From Lineus longissimus (Eukaryota; Nemertea; Pilidiophora; Heteronemertea; Lineidae): 64,000 bases of DNA. Position numbers and translations under genes: made by a program. The stretch lies in contig NC_088321.1 in NCBI RefSeq assembly GCF_910592395.1, forward strand, positions 13,826,001 through 13,890,000, in the 5' to 3' direction. Below, piece by piece: positions 1-11,759 of the stretch. The notes below the pieces were generated by a model. It did no database searches and had not been told where the DNA came from. It was given only the letters and a program-made list of their open reading frames with translations. Each line of letters starts with the position of its first letter. The stretch's first letter is position 1.

Positions 1-311
1 CCTTCAATCCCACATAACAAACAGCGAGCCGGATTTTTTTCCTACTCGGATAGTGTTGCTCTTATTGCGGCTGCAACATCTTAGGAAAGGGCATTTGTCT
101 TCATCTGAACTTGATCAAACCATTCCTGGCAACAGCAGTAGATTAGAGGCAGCAGTCATCTGCCTGTACCTAGGTCTGTTTTGGCAGCGCCGTCTACTTG
201 AACAGATTGTCTCCTTTCATAGCTAATAGCCTCAAGTACACGAAAAGCGGCAAACAGTTTTATCCTTTTCTTGCCACACTTATATATTTACATGTACTCA
301 TAAAAGACTTA

Positions 312-470
312 TACAATAAAACCTCTCTATTTAGGACAACCTAGAACTGACAAGTGCCGTCCTTAATAGAGAGGTTTCCAGATTATAGAGGTAAAATTGA
401 ATGGAAACTAACAATTTGGGACCAAAACTACTGTCCTTAATAGAGAAGTTTCCGCTATATGGGAAATTCT
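312..470. mobile_element. pogo/Tigger-like terminal fragment
   Basis: TACAATAAAACCTCTCTATT followed by AGGACAACC, then two more AATAGAGA(G/A)GTTTCC motifs. It resembles the subterminal repeats at 11372-11587. The opposite terminus was not found. Confidence 0.4.
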
Positions 471-1491
471 GCCGATTATTACTGACTATTACGCGGAATC
501 AGGAAAACTTTTAAATAAGTCTCTGATAACCTACGTTTGACTTCTTCGTACTTAGTCGTCCGTAGCTATTCGTTAGGTTTTCGAAACCCATGAAACCTGC
601 CAATTCACAATTAAGTTACAGGAACAAAAACAAATAGAATTATTAACGCCGCAACCTTGAGAAGCTAATAAAATGGCAATATAAACGCATTCTTCAAATT
701 TGGAGCCTTCTTTTCCGGACCAGACACACCGAACAGGACAAGGCAATCTCGTATCGGTATCTCAATGTCTTTATCGCGTGCCTGCCACTTTTTATACACT
801 CCTGGTACTACTGTGTACTTCCTGTCGCCAAATGGGAAAATACGCTTTAATGAACAAATAATATGCTTGAAAACTCATTTTCAGATATCAATCGTCGTGT
901 TGCAAGTGAGTTTCGAATGGCCGTTTTTTATGGCGTGCAATTTTCCATTTTACACACGACCACATCTGAGTGCAGACGTAAATTGTCAGGATTCAATATC
1001 GTTCCAAGTGTTTGATATCGTTAGATCATTACACTGTGCAGTGCAATGAAATGTAACACTAGGGACCAGAATTGATGCAAACTTATCAAATCAAATATCT
1101 GTGTCGTCTGTGCATGTCCTACCAAAGGGAAAATTTTCAGAAAAAGATTTGACTAGTTGTTGTAAATTATTGATGATTTGTGTAAAAAAATGGCAATTAT
1201 CATACATGTCATGTTGCATTTTCCCCCGAGGTTTTTTCCTTTGATTTCCCTATTTGCAGATCAAAGTGACGTCAGCACCACCTACATATGTACATATTTT
1301 TTTTCTGGGAAAGAACATACCAATCACTAGTTGTATACCTTGCCAGTCAATATTATCATTGACCAAGCGATCAATCCCATAAGATAATATTGTCACGTCC
1401 TACTACACACTCATCACCAGCTTGTGAAAGTTGCAAATGCACGCTCCAGATCAGTCATCGGAGCATATGGCAAGCCGTTCGTCCAATAATT

Positions 1492-1682
1492 AAGAAAACC
1501 TAGTTTTATTGAAGAAAACCTGGTTTTCTTCTTAAAAAACATAGTTTTCTTCAAGAAAACCTAGTTTTTTTCAATGAAACTAAGTTTTTTAACAAGAAAA
1601 CATGGTTTTCTTGAAGAAAACTATGTTTTATTGAAGAAAACCAGGTTTTCTTCCATGAAACTAGGTTTTTTAAAAAATAACT
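1492..1682. repeat. AAGAAAACCTAGTTTTCTT palindromic simple repeat
   Basis: About nine tandem variants of an ~18-20-bp unit in which GAAAACC and GGTTTTC arms alternate (CTAG, CTGG, ATAG and ATGG centres). Each unit is self-complementary, so the array can form many overlapping hairpins. The short reading frame across it is an artefact of the repeat. Confidence 0.75.
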
Positions 1683-4600
1683 TAGCCATAGGAGCATGTG
1701 CTCCAGAACTGCCAACGCTGGGACGCCAAGAGTTGGGCCACATGGCCGAGCAGTGCATCAATCAAGACAGAGCTATGGGGATCAGGCCACTGAAGACTTG
1801 AAGAGGATGAACATGGCCAAGTCTGGAAGGTGCACCAGGTTAAACACCTGAGCATGTGTCACTCAACATCCTAGATAAGAAAACGCCAATCATCAACTGT
1901 ATTTACATGAGTTACCTTGTAAATGCGTTCCGGTTATCATTGACACTCATCCTTTTATAAGAAAATACATTGAGACATAATAATAGCAATTTCTCCTGGA
2001 ATAATTCGTAGACAATTGAGTGAGCAATTCACTCAGCCTATGAACATGGCTTGAGGGTGGATCGTTTTGTGCAGCAATGTCTTGTAATTATGGCACAGTC
2101 AAGCTCTGATTTGTCGTTTTACATGCAGCGTGTAGCGTGCAGCGTGCAAGATCTGTCTCACGGCGAGTGTCAGATTTTTAGCTTTAAGTATCAAGGTCTT
2201 TTTGCGAGATTTCCAATATCAAACTGCACGTCTTCGTTTTCCTCCTCTTGTTCTTCTCTTCTCTTCCCTCTCCTTTTCCTTCTTCAATTTCTGTTTATGA
2301 TTCTGTTTCTTCTTCTTCCTTGGAAGTTCTGTAGTAGGTGTATCATGGTAATCATAGTTGACCTGAAATCATGGGAGCAAACTTTCGGCTCAAAGTTGAA
2401 TCACCCCCCCCCCGACCATTAAGTGAGAGTTCTATTGGCGACACTCTACCACTTCCTCGGCTGCAAAAGTGTCGAAAATGTGAATGCATATTTGTGCAAT
2501 AGCGCTTATCTCTCCAAGTTTCTTGTCTTTGCAGATCCATACGAGCATAATGCATTCAACCTCATGAAAAACCGACTCCAACGAATAAACCAGTTACTAC
2601 AATTAAACAAAAATATGGACGGCCCTCGACCACCGGACAGTTCGATTCAGCTACCACAGAAGCGAGGTGTGCGGGAATGCATTGTGAGATGTCTGCAGCG
2701 AAAAACGCTGAATTTCCTTGGATGCAAGGCCATGTGTCACTGGTAAGCGTTTTATTGCATTAGGCAGGTTACGCAATCCGTACGTACTTCTATGGCAAAG
2801 TACGAAACACGAAGATCTGAAGTGTCAGCTGATCTCATGCTGATTCATTAGGGAGTTTTCGCAAATGCCTCGAAACGCCAACGTGAGCGCCTACCTCATT
2901 GTTTGACCTCATGATAACGAACAGTGGGATAGACTTCACGTGGACTTGTTGGAGGCTTTGCGGAAGGCCATGCCCATCAATAAAGCTGCAGTGAACGGCC
3001 CAAACTGATCAATATATCGGTCTAAGCAGAGTTGCCTACCAACTGCTATTGTTTCGAAGGGTTTGTGATTAACGTATTTTTTTACGCCAAAGGTACTTCT
3101 TTCTCAATCGAAATATTGCCCAGCTTCAATTGTCATATGACAATTACAATTGAAGCTAGGTATCGTATCTTAAATTAGCAACGTATCTTAAATTTGGTCA
3201 TTTGCGATTAGGATGACTTGTAATATCCGAACAATTATTTTGCTAATTCACCTAAACGCCATCTTGAATAAGTCGATGGAACCACGAACGTCTATATCCA
3301 TGTCCATACATACTAGCAAAAATAAATAAGCTCGACTTATATTTTTAATAATAGTCGTTCGTGATGGAACTATCGAAAAGCGGTATTGTCTATCAGAGGC
3401 ATCTTGAATCATCAAAGGTTGAGATTCTCGAATTGAAATGCTCATTTCTAGGATGGTAAATCATCAGAACTGCGTGAATTTTAACCCTTGACAGTCCACC
3501 AGTCAATAATACGAAAAGAATAGCCGGGGCTTCAAGATGATGAAAGGTTTCTGGTGAAAAAGATTGGAAAGCGTCATGTTGATCATTGGTGTTACGTTCA
3601 CAAATAAAAGCCAGATTCCTTTGATAAACCTTTGTAATAACTTCATTGTTTACGCACTATACATAGGATTTTTTATCGCATTGGAATGTTAGCTGCTGCT
3701 TCCCAGTCTGTGAATTTCTTGTAACAAGTGAGACACGTGCAAAATTCACGAACGAACCTGTAACTTGTTTTTGGTAGGACGGAATTATATGATTTGGACT
3801 AATATCCCTTTATCTTATTTTTCAGATCAATGTGATGCCACCATCTTTGTGTCACGTGACCCGGTACCGGAAGTCACATGACTACGATGGTGACGGGACC
3901 GGAAATCAGTTGAGTAGACCCGTGGATTACAATTTACGTGAAAACGTGGAACGAAGGGAACGAAATGTAAATAGTGTGTATTTTGGAAATATTTTTATCT
4001 CGGTCTGTGTGCAATGTTCAAGCTCTTACAAGTTACGTCCAAAGTTTTCTGGATTAACGTTAGGTGTCGCTTTACAGGTTAGTCAGAAGTTTCCGATATT
4101 ACCGTTAGATGTCGCTTTGGAACAAGCTGAAATAATGTGGATTACGAAGTGTACCTTTCCTGGTAAAAGGAGTATAATATTGTCACTTAAACAGTCAGCC
4201 ATGTTTTCATTGCAAGACATTTCCTGTCACACAGTTCCAGGGATTACCGTATGATGTCGCTATGAGACAAACTAAACTGGTGTCAATGGATTACAATCGT
4301 CAGCAAATTGCAGATTTTACGATCAATAGTGTACTGCCAAATACAATTGTCAACCATATTTTTATTACAGGATACTGTTAGTCGCAAAATTTTCGTGACC
4401 GTTATAATTTGGCGGATTAATTTCTCGAATAACATGTCATTATTCTAACTCTGAAGGTCACATCAACAAATTGGGCAACCCACCATAACCGACATGTTAG
4501 CAATTTATTTAGACCGACATTTAGCTATATTTAATGCTGCTCCGAAATTCTAATTCACTTCTTGCAGTTTAAAGTAAAATCAGCCTTTACAAAAAAACTT

Positions 4601-6839
4601 GATTGATTGCCAACTACTAATTTGATGTGGCCTGATTCCAATCTCCCAATGAGAGGACAAGGTTCCATTTGCTGCCCGGAAGTGACCAACCGGAAGAGGC
4701 CAAATGTACGCTGTATCACTGAGCAACCGTTACCAACGGCGAGACAAGGAGATTGGCCTGAGTTATGTACACAAGTAGAGCTAACTTTATCTTGCGTGGC
4801 TGGCCCTGGTTATTCAAAATATGTACAGTCAATAACTCGGCGTTATCTTTAACTTGGCGTTATCTCCTTCATTCAAGTTTATAAAGTTAACGCCAAATTA
4901 GTGACTTACCAGTGTTGGATAGCCGGGTCCTGGTACGCAAAAATGTATCTTGTCTAAAATGTTTTCTTTCTGCATGCAAACAAAGCCCTACTTCTCCGAT
5001 ATCTTCCAATGCAATGCGTATAGATACAATGCAAGACTCGATCATCATTCCATCTCAAATTTAGAAGAGAAGTGAATTCGAGTTGGTGCAAATTACGTCG
5101 TTCGTGTTTCGTGGATCGAAACGCTTCCACGAGTACCAAGTGCTTAGTGCATCCCCATCGTGACCCCCATGCATCGCATCCCGAAGTGGCCCCATGTCGT
5201 CCCTCTCGTGTTTAGATACTTGGTGCTGTGACGCAGGCTGCCTTCAATCCTCACACAGTGATTTAACTAGCGCGCCTTTTCACAAGCGCAGTGATACTTC
5301 AAAAAGTTCCAGAAAAAGATCGTGCTAAAGCGTTACGGACTATGAAAGGCCTATCTTAATCGGAACCGGCGATGGGTTATCCTAAAACCATTATCATACC
5401 AGGCAAAGGAAGTACACTAAGACGACGGTCGCCAATAATTCAACCAAATTAATATTGATGCGTATTCCTTGTTTTTCTGATACATGTTCGCAAAGTAATC
5501 TACTTAGAACACTCGTTGATACCTGAATTACTCTTTCATGCACCAAATAAATAGAGAGATTTAGCAAAAGCCCGATGTGCGTGTACGTTTTTAAAATGAA
5601 TGATAAGGGCGACGACGTCAAATTGATAAATTATTCCGTATCAGATGGCACTTAAAGTTTGTGACTACCATACATCTAATCTTGGAAGCCCCATCCCAAA
5701 ATGAAAAAAAATAAAAGGAATTGAATGGGGCCATTTGACCACTTTCACTGAGAGCGAGTGGAGCCAAGTTTTGACCACATCGAATGACACATTATCGAAT
5801 CATGTGGAAATTGGACACGTATATCGTTGCGTTGCTAAACCTCTCTATTGTGTTATTTACTCGTAGTTTGAAAAGCAAATGTCCAGTTAACTTTGGTAGC
5901 ACCGTAACTCTGTGATAAGAAGAAGAGGGGATGTGAATAAAGTGAAGTCTAAATGAAATTTGATGTCTTGTTTTTCTTTCCTGATTTCGTTCCTAAGAAC
6001 GGCTTGCTGTTTACTCAGTACGGTAACCTTTCTGAAAAATCCTCCTTCTTCTTCTTATTTTTCTCCTTCTTCTTCCAGTTTGCAGAAGAAAACCTGGAGG
6101 CGGCTTCAGGAACAAAATTGCGCCAAGTACAGCTGATAATGAGGTGTTGTCAATTTCACCTCTTCTAGAGTTGACTGTCCTATCTATTTCCCCTCTTTCT
6201 CAAGACAATTACGATGACCCTTCACAAGGCACGCGTAATTGTAATCCTGCGACTGAATGCCAAGCACTGTGGAATACATGTACATGACGCAATACCAAGG
6301 GGTGCAAATTCCTTGTTATTGTAACATGTATGCAGAGCTGCTCGTGCACACATGCACGTGTTCGTTCAGTGCAGCATAATGTCAACATACGTAGTGTGCG
6401 CTCTACATCTCAAAAACAACTAGGAAGTAACATTATTTACATCTACGCCGGCGGGACAAAGCAGAACGATTGGACGTCGGAACAGGAATTGGTCGTAAGT
6501 ATGCGTTTTATATGTGCCCGGCTGCAAGGATGTGAAAGAAACTGTTGTCCTTTGTAGAATAGAGTGTTTTCACGGTCAGCCATATTGGAGGGCAGAACAA
6601 TGATTTCCCGTGCCTGACTTATCAGTTACTGAATCAAATGCTGTCATGGTCATTTGGACTTTCTTTCATTTGTTTGTCCCTAAAACAAGGCAGATGATGA
6701 CGTCACGTGAAACCATGTTGCCGCAAATGAAATCAGCAAGTCAAAAATTTTAAAAAATTCTGAAAGGAGCAAACAGTTTGGAAAAGTTAATTGGCCACCC
6801 GATTAAACAATTGATAAAACAATAGAGATTTAAAACCAC

Positions 6840-6845
6840 TTTAAT
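6840..6845 (-). terminator. Possible variant poly(A) signal ATTAAA of carboxypeptidase gene 1
   Basis: On the minus strand ATTAAA lies about 55 nt after the stop codon. No AATAAA was seen in the first 100 nt. ATTAAA is the commonest natural variant of the signal. Confidence 0.35.
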
Positions 6846-6899
6846 TAAGATGATTTTTTCAACAAGAAGAATATTTACTGAGGGTATAGTAGCCTGAAA

Positions 6900-9800
6900 C
6901 TAAACTTGGATCTCTTCTGCCAACCGTTGCAGGGAAGCGTACGTCTCCTTAGCTGTGGAAAGTATCTGACTCGCGGGTAGCATGAAGCCGTAAGTGCCCG
7001 TGTCTCTCAGCTCGTAGGCCATGGAGTACTTGATACCAGCTACTGCCTTTGTCCAGTCGATTGAGCCGCCCGCTGCATCATCTGAAACCAAAGATTTTAA
7101 ATAAACACTCTGAGAAATGGAAGTCCTTAAGGTTTTGAAAAACTTTGATGGGTTTTTTTTAGGTTTTTCTGCACTGCTCCTACTGCAATTCGATTCTTAT
7201 TTTTTTCCTTGGACATTCAGACTTTGTGATGTTTTGGATGGTCAAAGTTCCGCATTAAAAGCAAGCTATTTTTGATTGCTTGATAGGGGAAGGCGCGTAA
7301 ATTATACCTTCACATCCGAATCATTGCATTATTTTGCCCCTTGCCTCGCAGTGGAAAGAATTCAGGCCTTGCCCCAATACACGTTTATTGTCTTTAAACA
7401 AAGCCCCGCTCACATCTTGATCTAAATTCCCATTGTTTTACTGTTTTATCAAAGGCTTATCAGGGCAAATCTTGATAACATCGACCCCCAGGAAACAGCA
7501 TTCATAGAGTCGATAGGCCTAAATCGCCAGGGGCAAATGAACCCAACTCTTACATAGCAGGGTAGTGATGGAGCCAATGCGATAGGTTGTGCCGTACATC
7601 GCTTTCAGTTCGGTAGCTGCAGCACTAGCGACACGATACTGCAAAACAATAAATAACGTGTACATTGATTATGATAATACGGAAAATTAACAGACTGTAT
7701 TCATTTTTGGACAGTACAACTGGAATTTCTAATACCTATGATAAAGAACAGTTTATCTTAATGAAATCGCCTCTTTGTTTCTAAGGGCAATATTTTCTGA
7801 GGGATGAATTTGGAGACGTCTTTGGTACACTCCTAGAAATAAAGTTTTTTGAGGGCCCCGTAAATCTAACTATCTTAACCAACTATAATGTTATCGATCT
7901 CAAAATGTGTTTGGTTGCTCCCCATATCTCAAACTATCATAACCAACTATCTCAAAATGTCAAAAGCAAATGCATTCTTACCAGTTCCGTATAATCTGCT
8001 GGCAATGCAGACCCTACACCCCACGGCGTCAGGAACATCTGTCCATACGAGTGCAGGGAGATGAATGCTTTGATAGTCGCGCGGTTTGCGTATACGAAGT
8101 TAGACATCGCCTGGGTCTCGACTTCTGAGAAGGCGGACCTGCCGCCGTAGCCATCCGAGCACGGGTTGCTGCTCGCTCCTGCCGCTAAAAAATGAGTTTA
8201 GAGGTTTGCGTTAGTGCCTAGCTAATCATGTACAGTTTTCCAGTGACTTGAGATTCTTTGTAAATCAACTTAAGCAAAAACTTAGGAAATTCTTAGACTT
8301 AAGTCATCAAAACGCACTTTCTTTCTGAAACCGGGTCCTGGCCTGGGGAAGACTTGTAAAAGGAAGTCATGCCGCCGTAACCGTAAGAGAAACCTTTTGC
8401 ATTCTCGTATCACGGAGGTTTGTCTCGTTTAATGTGTGTTTCCAGAGATTCAATATTGATTTACATTACGGCATTCACTCCAGACGGAATCTTTAAATCA
8501 CATTTGCTCTACGATAAGCTTAAGTTACATGTAGAACACCTGTTTTATGTCGCATTGCGATACATCTTATCTAATGCCCAGAACAATGAATAATGAAGTG
8601 CAATAGTGCATCACACACTGTAAAACCTACCCATCCACTGATAATCCCAGTTCCTATTCGGGTCAACTCCAATGCATGGTGAGCCCAAGTCGTATTGTGG
8701 GGTTACCGTTTTACGCCACATCCGGTTCATATTCCATGAATATTCATAACCATCCGGGTTAGCATTTGGCATGATATAAAAGTCGAACTTGCGGAGAAGT
8801 GACGTCACGCGGGAGTACCCGCGAGTGAAGTCCGTGATAAACTGAAAACATTGGAAAATATCCAAATGATATTTTTGAAAAACAAAAAAAAACATGGGAA
8901 GTTAACCAATTCTCACTTGAAGTTCTATTATGTATTCAAGCGCCAGAATTTCAGTCCAAAAAGAATGACATGCAATAAAGTCGTACAGTTGGGCTATAAG
9001 CCTTGAGGAGATATTTCTCAGCATATGAAGTGAAGTGTGCATTTGGAACCCAATCTTGGCGTGGATATATCCATTCTTCGCCGATCTTAAATTTCGAGCT
9101 TTTCTTACACGCCAAAATTCGATTGGTTCATTTTCTATGATAAAGTCACTGATATTTCTTATCTCGAGAAGCTTACCCTATAGATGGTATAAACGCACGT
9201 AGCTGGAGAAATCCATTCCCTGGCGTGAATACCGCAGTCGATCCAGATTGCTGGTTTATTCGAGAGTCCAACTTCACCGATTCTGATCATCTTCATTTCT
9301 CTCTGTTCATACGTCTTGCCGATGCTTGTGACGTCGCAGTTCAGATTGGAAGGGCACGTTGCCGCGATGTCGTCCAACCATGTTTGAATCTAAGAAGATA
9401 GAAGTTATAAATTGGTCCCAATTGCACATCTATTAATATTCAACTTTCAGAAGGAGGAAAAGAAGAAAAACAAAAGTGAAAGAAGAAGAACGAAAGACTA
9501 AGAAAGGAAGGAAGAAATATATAACTTATATATACATATGTCCATGCAGCAACGTGAGTTTTATCAGCACGATTGATGAGCTGAGTTAAGTCTCTGTTGG
9601 ATAATGGCTGATATGAATAAAGTCTAGCAAATGCTTTTACTTCAATAGATGAAAGCATTTGCTAGTCTTTATTCATATCACCCATTTTCTCTCCTTTTAT
9701 CAAGACATAAGTATCAGAAAGTGCCACAGCATTCCTCCTGCCTGTTTTGTCTTGATTTTACCAGTGTTGATGTGGACATATTCACCTCGGTGAGACGATG

Positions 9801-11759
9801 ATATGCCTGATATTTAAACGTGCTGAGACCTGACTTCCATTGCTTAGAATTCTCTTGGCGCTCTTTTTCGATTGTTCTGCAACAAAAGGGGATCTCAAAA
9901 TTAGAAAATCAAAAGCTGTGTATCGATTCAAAATGGAAGCGCGTGCCAAGGCATAGGCCTATGTTTTACATTTCAACAGTAGGCTACATTGAAGGTCATC
10001 GATCGAAATTAGGATTAATTAGCGATTACAGACAGGGTTATCTCGTTGCCTTAAAGCAATATAATATGGTCTTTTGACATTATCACACTACAAAAATACC
10101 CGTGCGAAGTAGGCAGGATGGTGTGTCTGATTATATAAGAGACAGGTTCGACAAACATTTGACAAATTTCATGGTAAATTTAATAATCGGCGATGAAAGT
10201 GGGCAGAGTTAGCACGCAGGGTTATTCAAGAGATCGTGGGTTTGACTCAAGGAAGAATCACTGCTGTTTATGTCCGTGTCCTTGAGGAAGACAGCTAACC
10301 TAGCCTTGCATTCCTCCACCCAGGAGTACAAAATGGGTGCGGGCTCGCCTTGGAAGTTAACCTGCGATGGCCCAGTATCCTATCACGGGGAATGATACTC
10401 CTAATAGTCGCCTAACATGCCTAATGCGACGGAATCTGAATAAGCGCTAGCCTGGTCAGCCGTTCAGGTTTCGGGCAATAGCCCAGCATACTATATCCTT
10501 AAGTGTCTAGAAATACTTACTTTCCGAGATCGCCGAACAGCAGTTTCACCTTGATATTGGCAGAAGCAAGTTCCTTCTTGACCGTATCAAGGAAATCCGG
10601 CTCAACCTGAATATCAACTGAATCCTCAAGACTTTTTGGTGGTCTCCAAAAATCTATCTGAAACAGAAAACAATCGGTTATATGGTATCATGGTTAGATT
10701 TTCCATACCAATTAAGATCATTACTTCAAGAGATTTACGCGTGTTCTGTATAACTCATATCGGTCGCCGCAAAAGAATGATTGACTGAGTGTCCAGAAAA
10801 AAAATACTGGGTAGATTTCTTCTTAATCTAATGAATGATTTCGAAGAAGATTGTTTTAGCGCTGACAAGTTTTTCCGTTTCACCTGAAACAAATGGCCAC
10901 GGTGGCTTATGGCATTGCCCGAAGAATTCCAGGATCTTTCAAGAAAGACTCAGGGCCTTCTGACGTGTTCTGAGTGGGCTCTGGTGTGTCTGGGTCGAAA
11001 AGGTTATCATAGTTCAGGCCCCAGAATTTACTCAAGGTGACCTTTTTGAAAAAGTAATAATTGGGAAAAGAAATGTTCGAACTTTTCAAAAACTCTCATT
11101 GATATAGACGCCATCATATACGTATTATAAGACAATCAAGTATCTGCAACGAAAAGCTGACTAACGAAAGCTTACCCCATCTCTTTCATTCTTGAACCAA
11201 TCCACAAGAAGATCTAATCCTTTCTGGTTTCCTGGCTTCAGTCGAAAGACTTGGTAACTGAAACACCAAGGAGAGTAAGATTACGAATAGGTCTGAAGTA
11301 ATGAGGGTAATAAAAAATGCTAGGGTGATGGTTGCTAGTCCCAATATACGCTCTAACATACGTACAATTTACAGTAATTGATCTTTGGTGTGTCTGGGAG
11401 GGCGAACAATAGTTAGAGCTCTCTATACAGGACACCCTTGGGACTGAGAAATTTTGCCCACTATGGAAAGGTGTCCTAATTACAGAAGTCAAATGTAGAA
11501 ATAACCAATCCAGAGTCTAATGAGTGTCCTTATTAGAGAGGTGTCCTGCTAACGGATGTGTCCGCCAACGAAGGGAGGTTCTACTGTATTCTTAATACAC
11601 ACTCGTCAATGGAGCCTTCTCGAGTTAAATTCGGCAAATATGAGTTAAATTCCAATTTCGGAAAATGTACCCGCCATAAGTGCGCTTCCCAACGTTCGGG
11701 CCCCCGGCGAGGGCACATCCCAGGAAGGCGAAGAACAAAACGACGATCAGCTGCATCAT
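6900..11759 (-). CDS. Carboxypeptidase A-like zinc metallocarboxypeptidase (M14A pro-enzyme), gene 1, nine exons
   Basis: Spliced CDS of 430 aa. Exons on the minus strand in transcript order: 11671-11759, 11176-11257, 10521-10657, 9786-9876, 9177-9389, 8631-8841, 7982-8184, 7554-7638, 6900-7081 (1293 nt, divisible by 3; intron phases 2,0,2,0,0,1,0,1). Seen: signal peptide [18 protein letters not shown]; propeptide opening YQVFRLKP and IDFW; a likely activation cut after K117 (WK|SGLSTF). Zinc ligands are H188 and E191 in HAREW, and H319 in SLHSY. Substrate and catalytic residues are the Arg in RMWRKT, N266-R267 in DPNRNWD, Y371 in LLYDAAGG and E394 in YELRDTG. The C260/C283 pair fits the family disulfide. 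The S1' position (bovine 255) is I378, as in carboxypeptidase A, not Asp as in B. Inference: secreted digestive exopeptidase removing hydrophobic C-terminal residues. The exon 1 donor is GTACAT, weaker than the others, but it is the only junction found that gives YGGYQVFRL. Head to head with gene 2. Length is normal for the family. Confidence 0.95.
7333..7537. mobile_element. 205-bp MITE-like element, copy A
   Basis: In intron 8 of carboxypeptidase gene 1. Ends are TTTGCCCCT and AGGGGCAAA, a 9-bp inverted repeat. The interior is similar over its whole length, in inverse orientation, to 59424-59626, including the shared blocks CAGGCCTTGCCC and TATTGTCTTTAAACAAAGCC. No coding capacity. Superfamily not recognised. 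Confidence 0.65.
8335..8395 (-). pseudogene. Possible relic of a duplicated carboxypeptidase exon 7
   Basis: In intron 6 of gene 1, on the same strand, one frame reads [16 protein letters not shown], resembling the exon 7 segment [15 protein letters not shown] of the same gene. The DNA shares the block TGCCGCCGTA plus scattered matches. Only the first third of the exon is recognisable and no full splice unit is present. Confidence 0.35.
9609..9683. mobile_element. Hairpin MITE, copy A (short loop)
   Basis: Nearly perfect foldback. The arm TGATATGAATAAAGTCTAGC (from 9609) pairs with GCTAGTCTTTATTCATATCA (to 9680) around a ~13-nt loop. It lies in intron 4 of carboxypeptidase gene 1. A second copy is at 26968-27085. 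Confidence 0.75.
10196..10480 (+). mobile_element. tRNA-derived SINE (intron 3 of carboxypeptidase gene 1)
   Basis: A tRNA-like head has a B-box-like GTGGGTTTGACTC (10236-10248). It is followed by a body with GTCCTTGAGGAAGACA and CTCCACCCAGGAGTACAAAA, which resembles the conserved core seen in several marine-invertebrate SINEs. Antisense to the host gene. Exact ends are uncertain. Confidence 0.55.
11372..11587. mobile_element. pogo/Tigger-like MITE fragment in intron 1 of carboxypeptidase gene 1
   Basis: The right end, read on the minus strand, is TACAGTAGAACCTCCCTTCG, followed by repeated GGACACC(T) and CTCTCTAATAAGGACAC motifs. These are typical terminal motifs of TA-inserting pogo/Tigger MITEs. 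The left end near 11371 (TACAGTA) is weakly preserved. Confidence 0.5.

Larger units (their letters stand above)
1..6839. other. Intergenic region without a supported gene
   Basis: Apart from 312-470 and 1492-1682 it holds a pyrimidine-rich tract (2235-2330), a short C run (2405-2414) and three diverged repeats of a TTACCGTTAGATGTCGCTTT-like motif near 4050, 4097 and 4243. A GGCGTTATC/GTTAACGCC patch near 4835-4900 resembles the interior of the element at 38152. Open frames here are short, lack splice support and are unrecognised. Confidence 0.6.

Noticed and set aside
2423-2746. 107-codon plus-strand frame ending near a GTAAGC donor-like site
   Set aside because: Begins at a non-ATG codon, no acceptor or family motif, and no partner exon nearby. 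It cannot be distinguished from chance.
3832-4254. 140-codon frame
   Set aside because: Much of it spans diverged repeats of a TTACCGTTAGATGTCGC-like motif, with no recognisable domain.
9440-9658. 72-codon frame in carboxypeptidase gene 1
   Set aside because: Overlaps a hairpin MITE and an A/G-rich tract. The true exon here is 9786-9876, matching gene 2 exon 4 in length and phase.
10907-11089. 60-codon frame in intron 2 of carboxypeptidase gene 1 on the coding strand
   Set aside because: Including it would insert non-homologous residues into the propeptide. Exons 2 and 3 join correctly without it and match gene 2.
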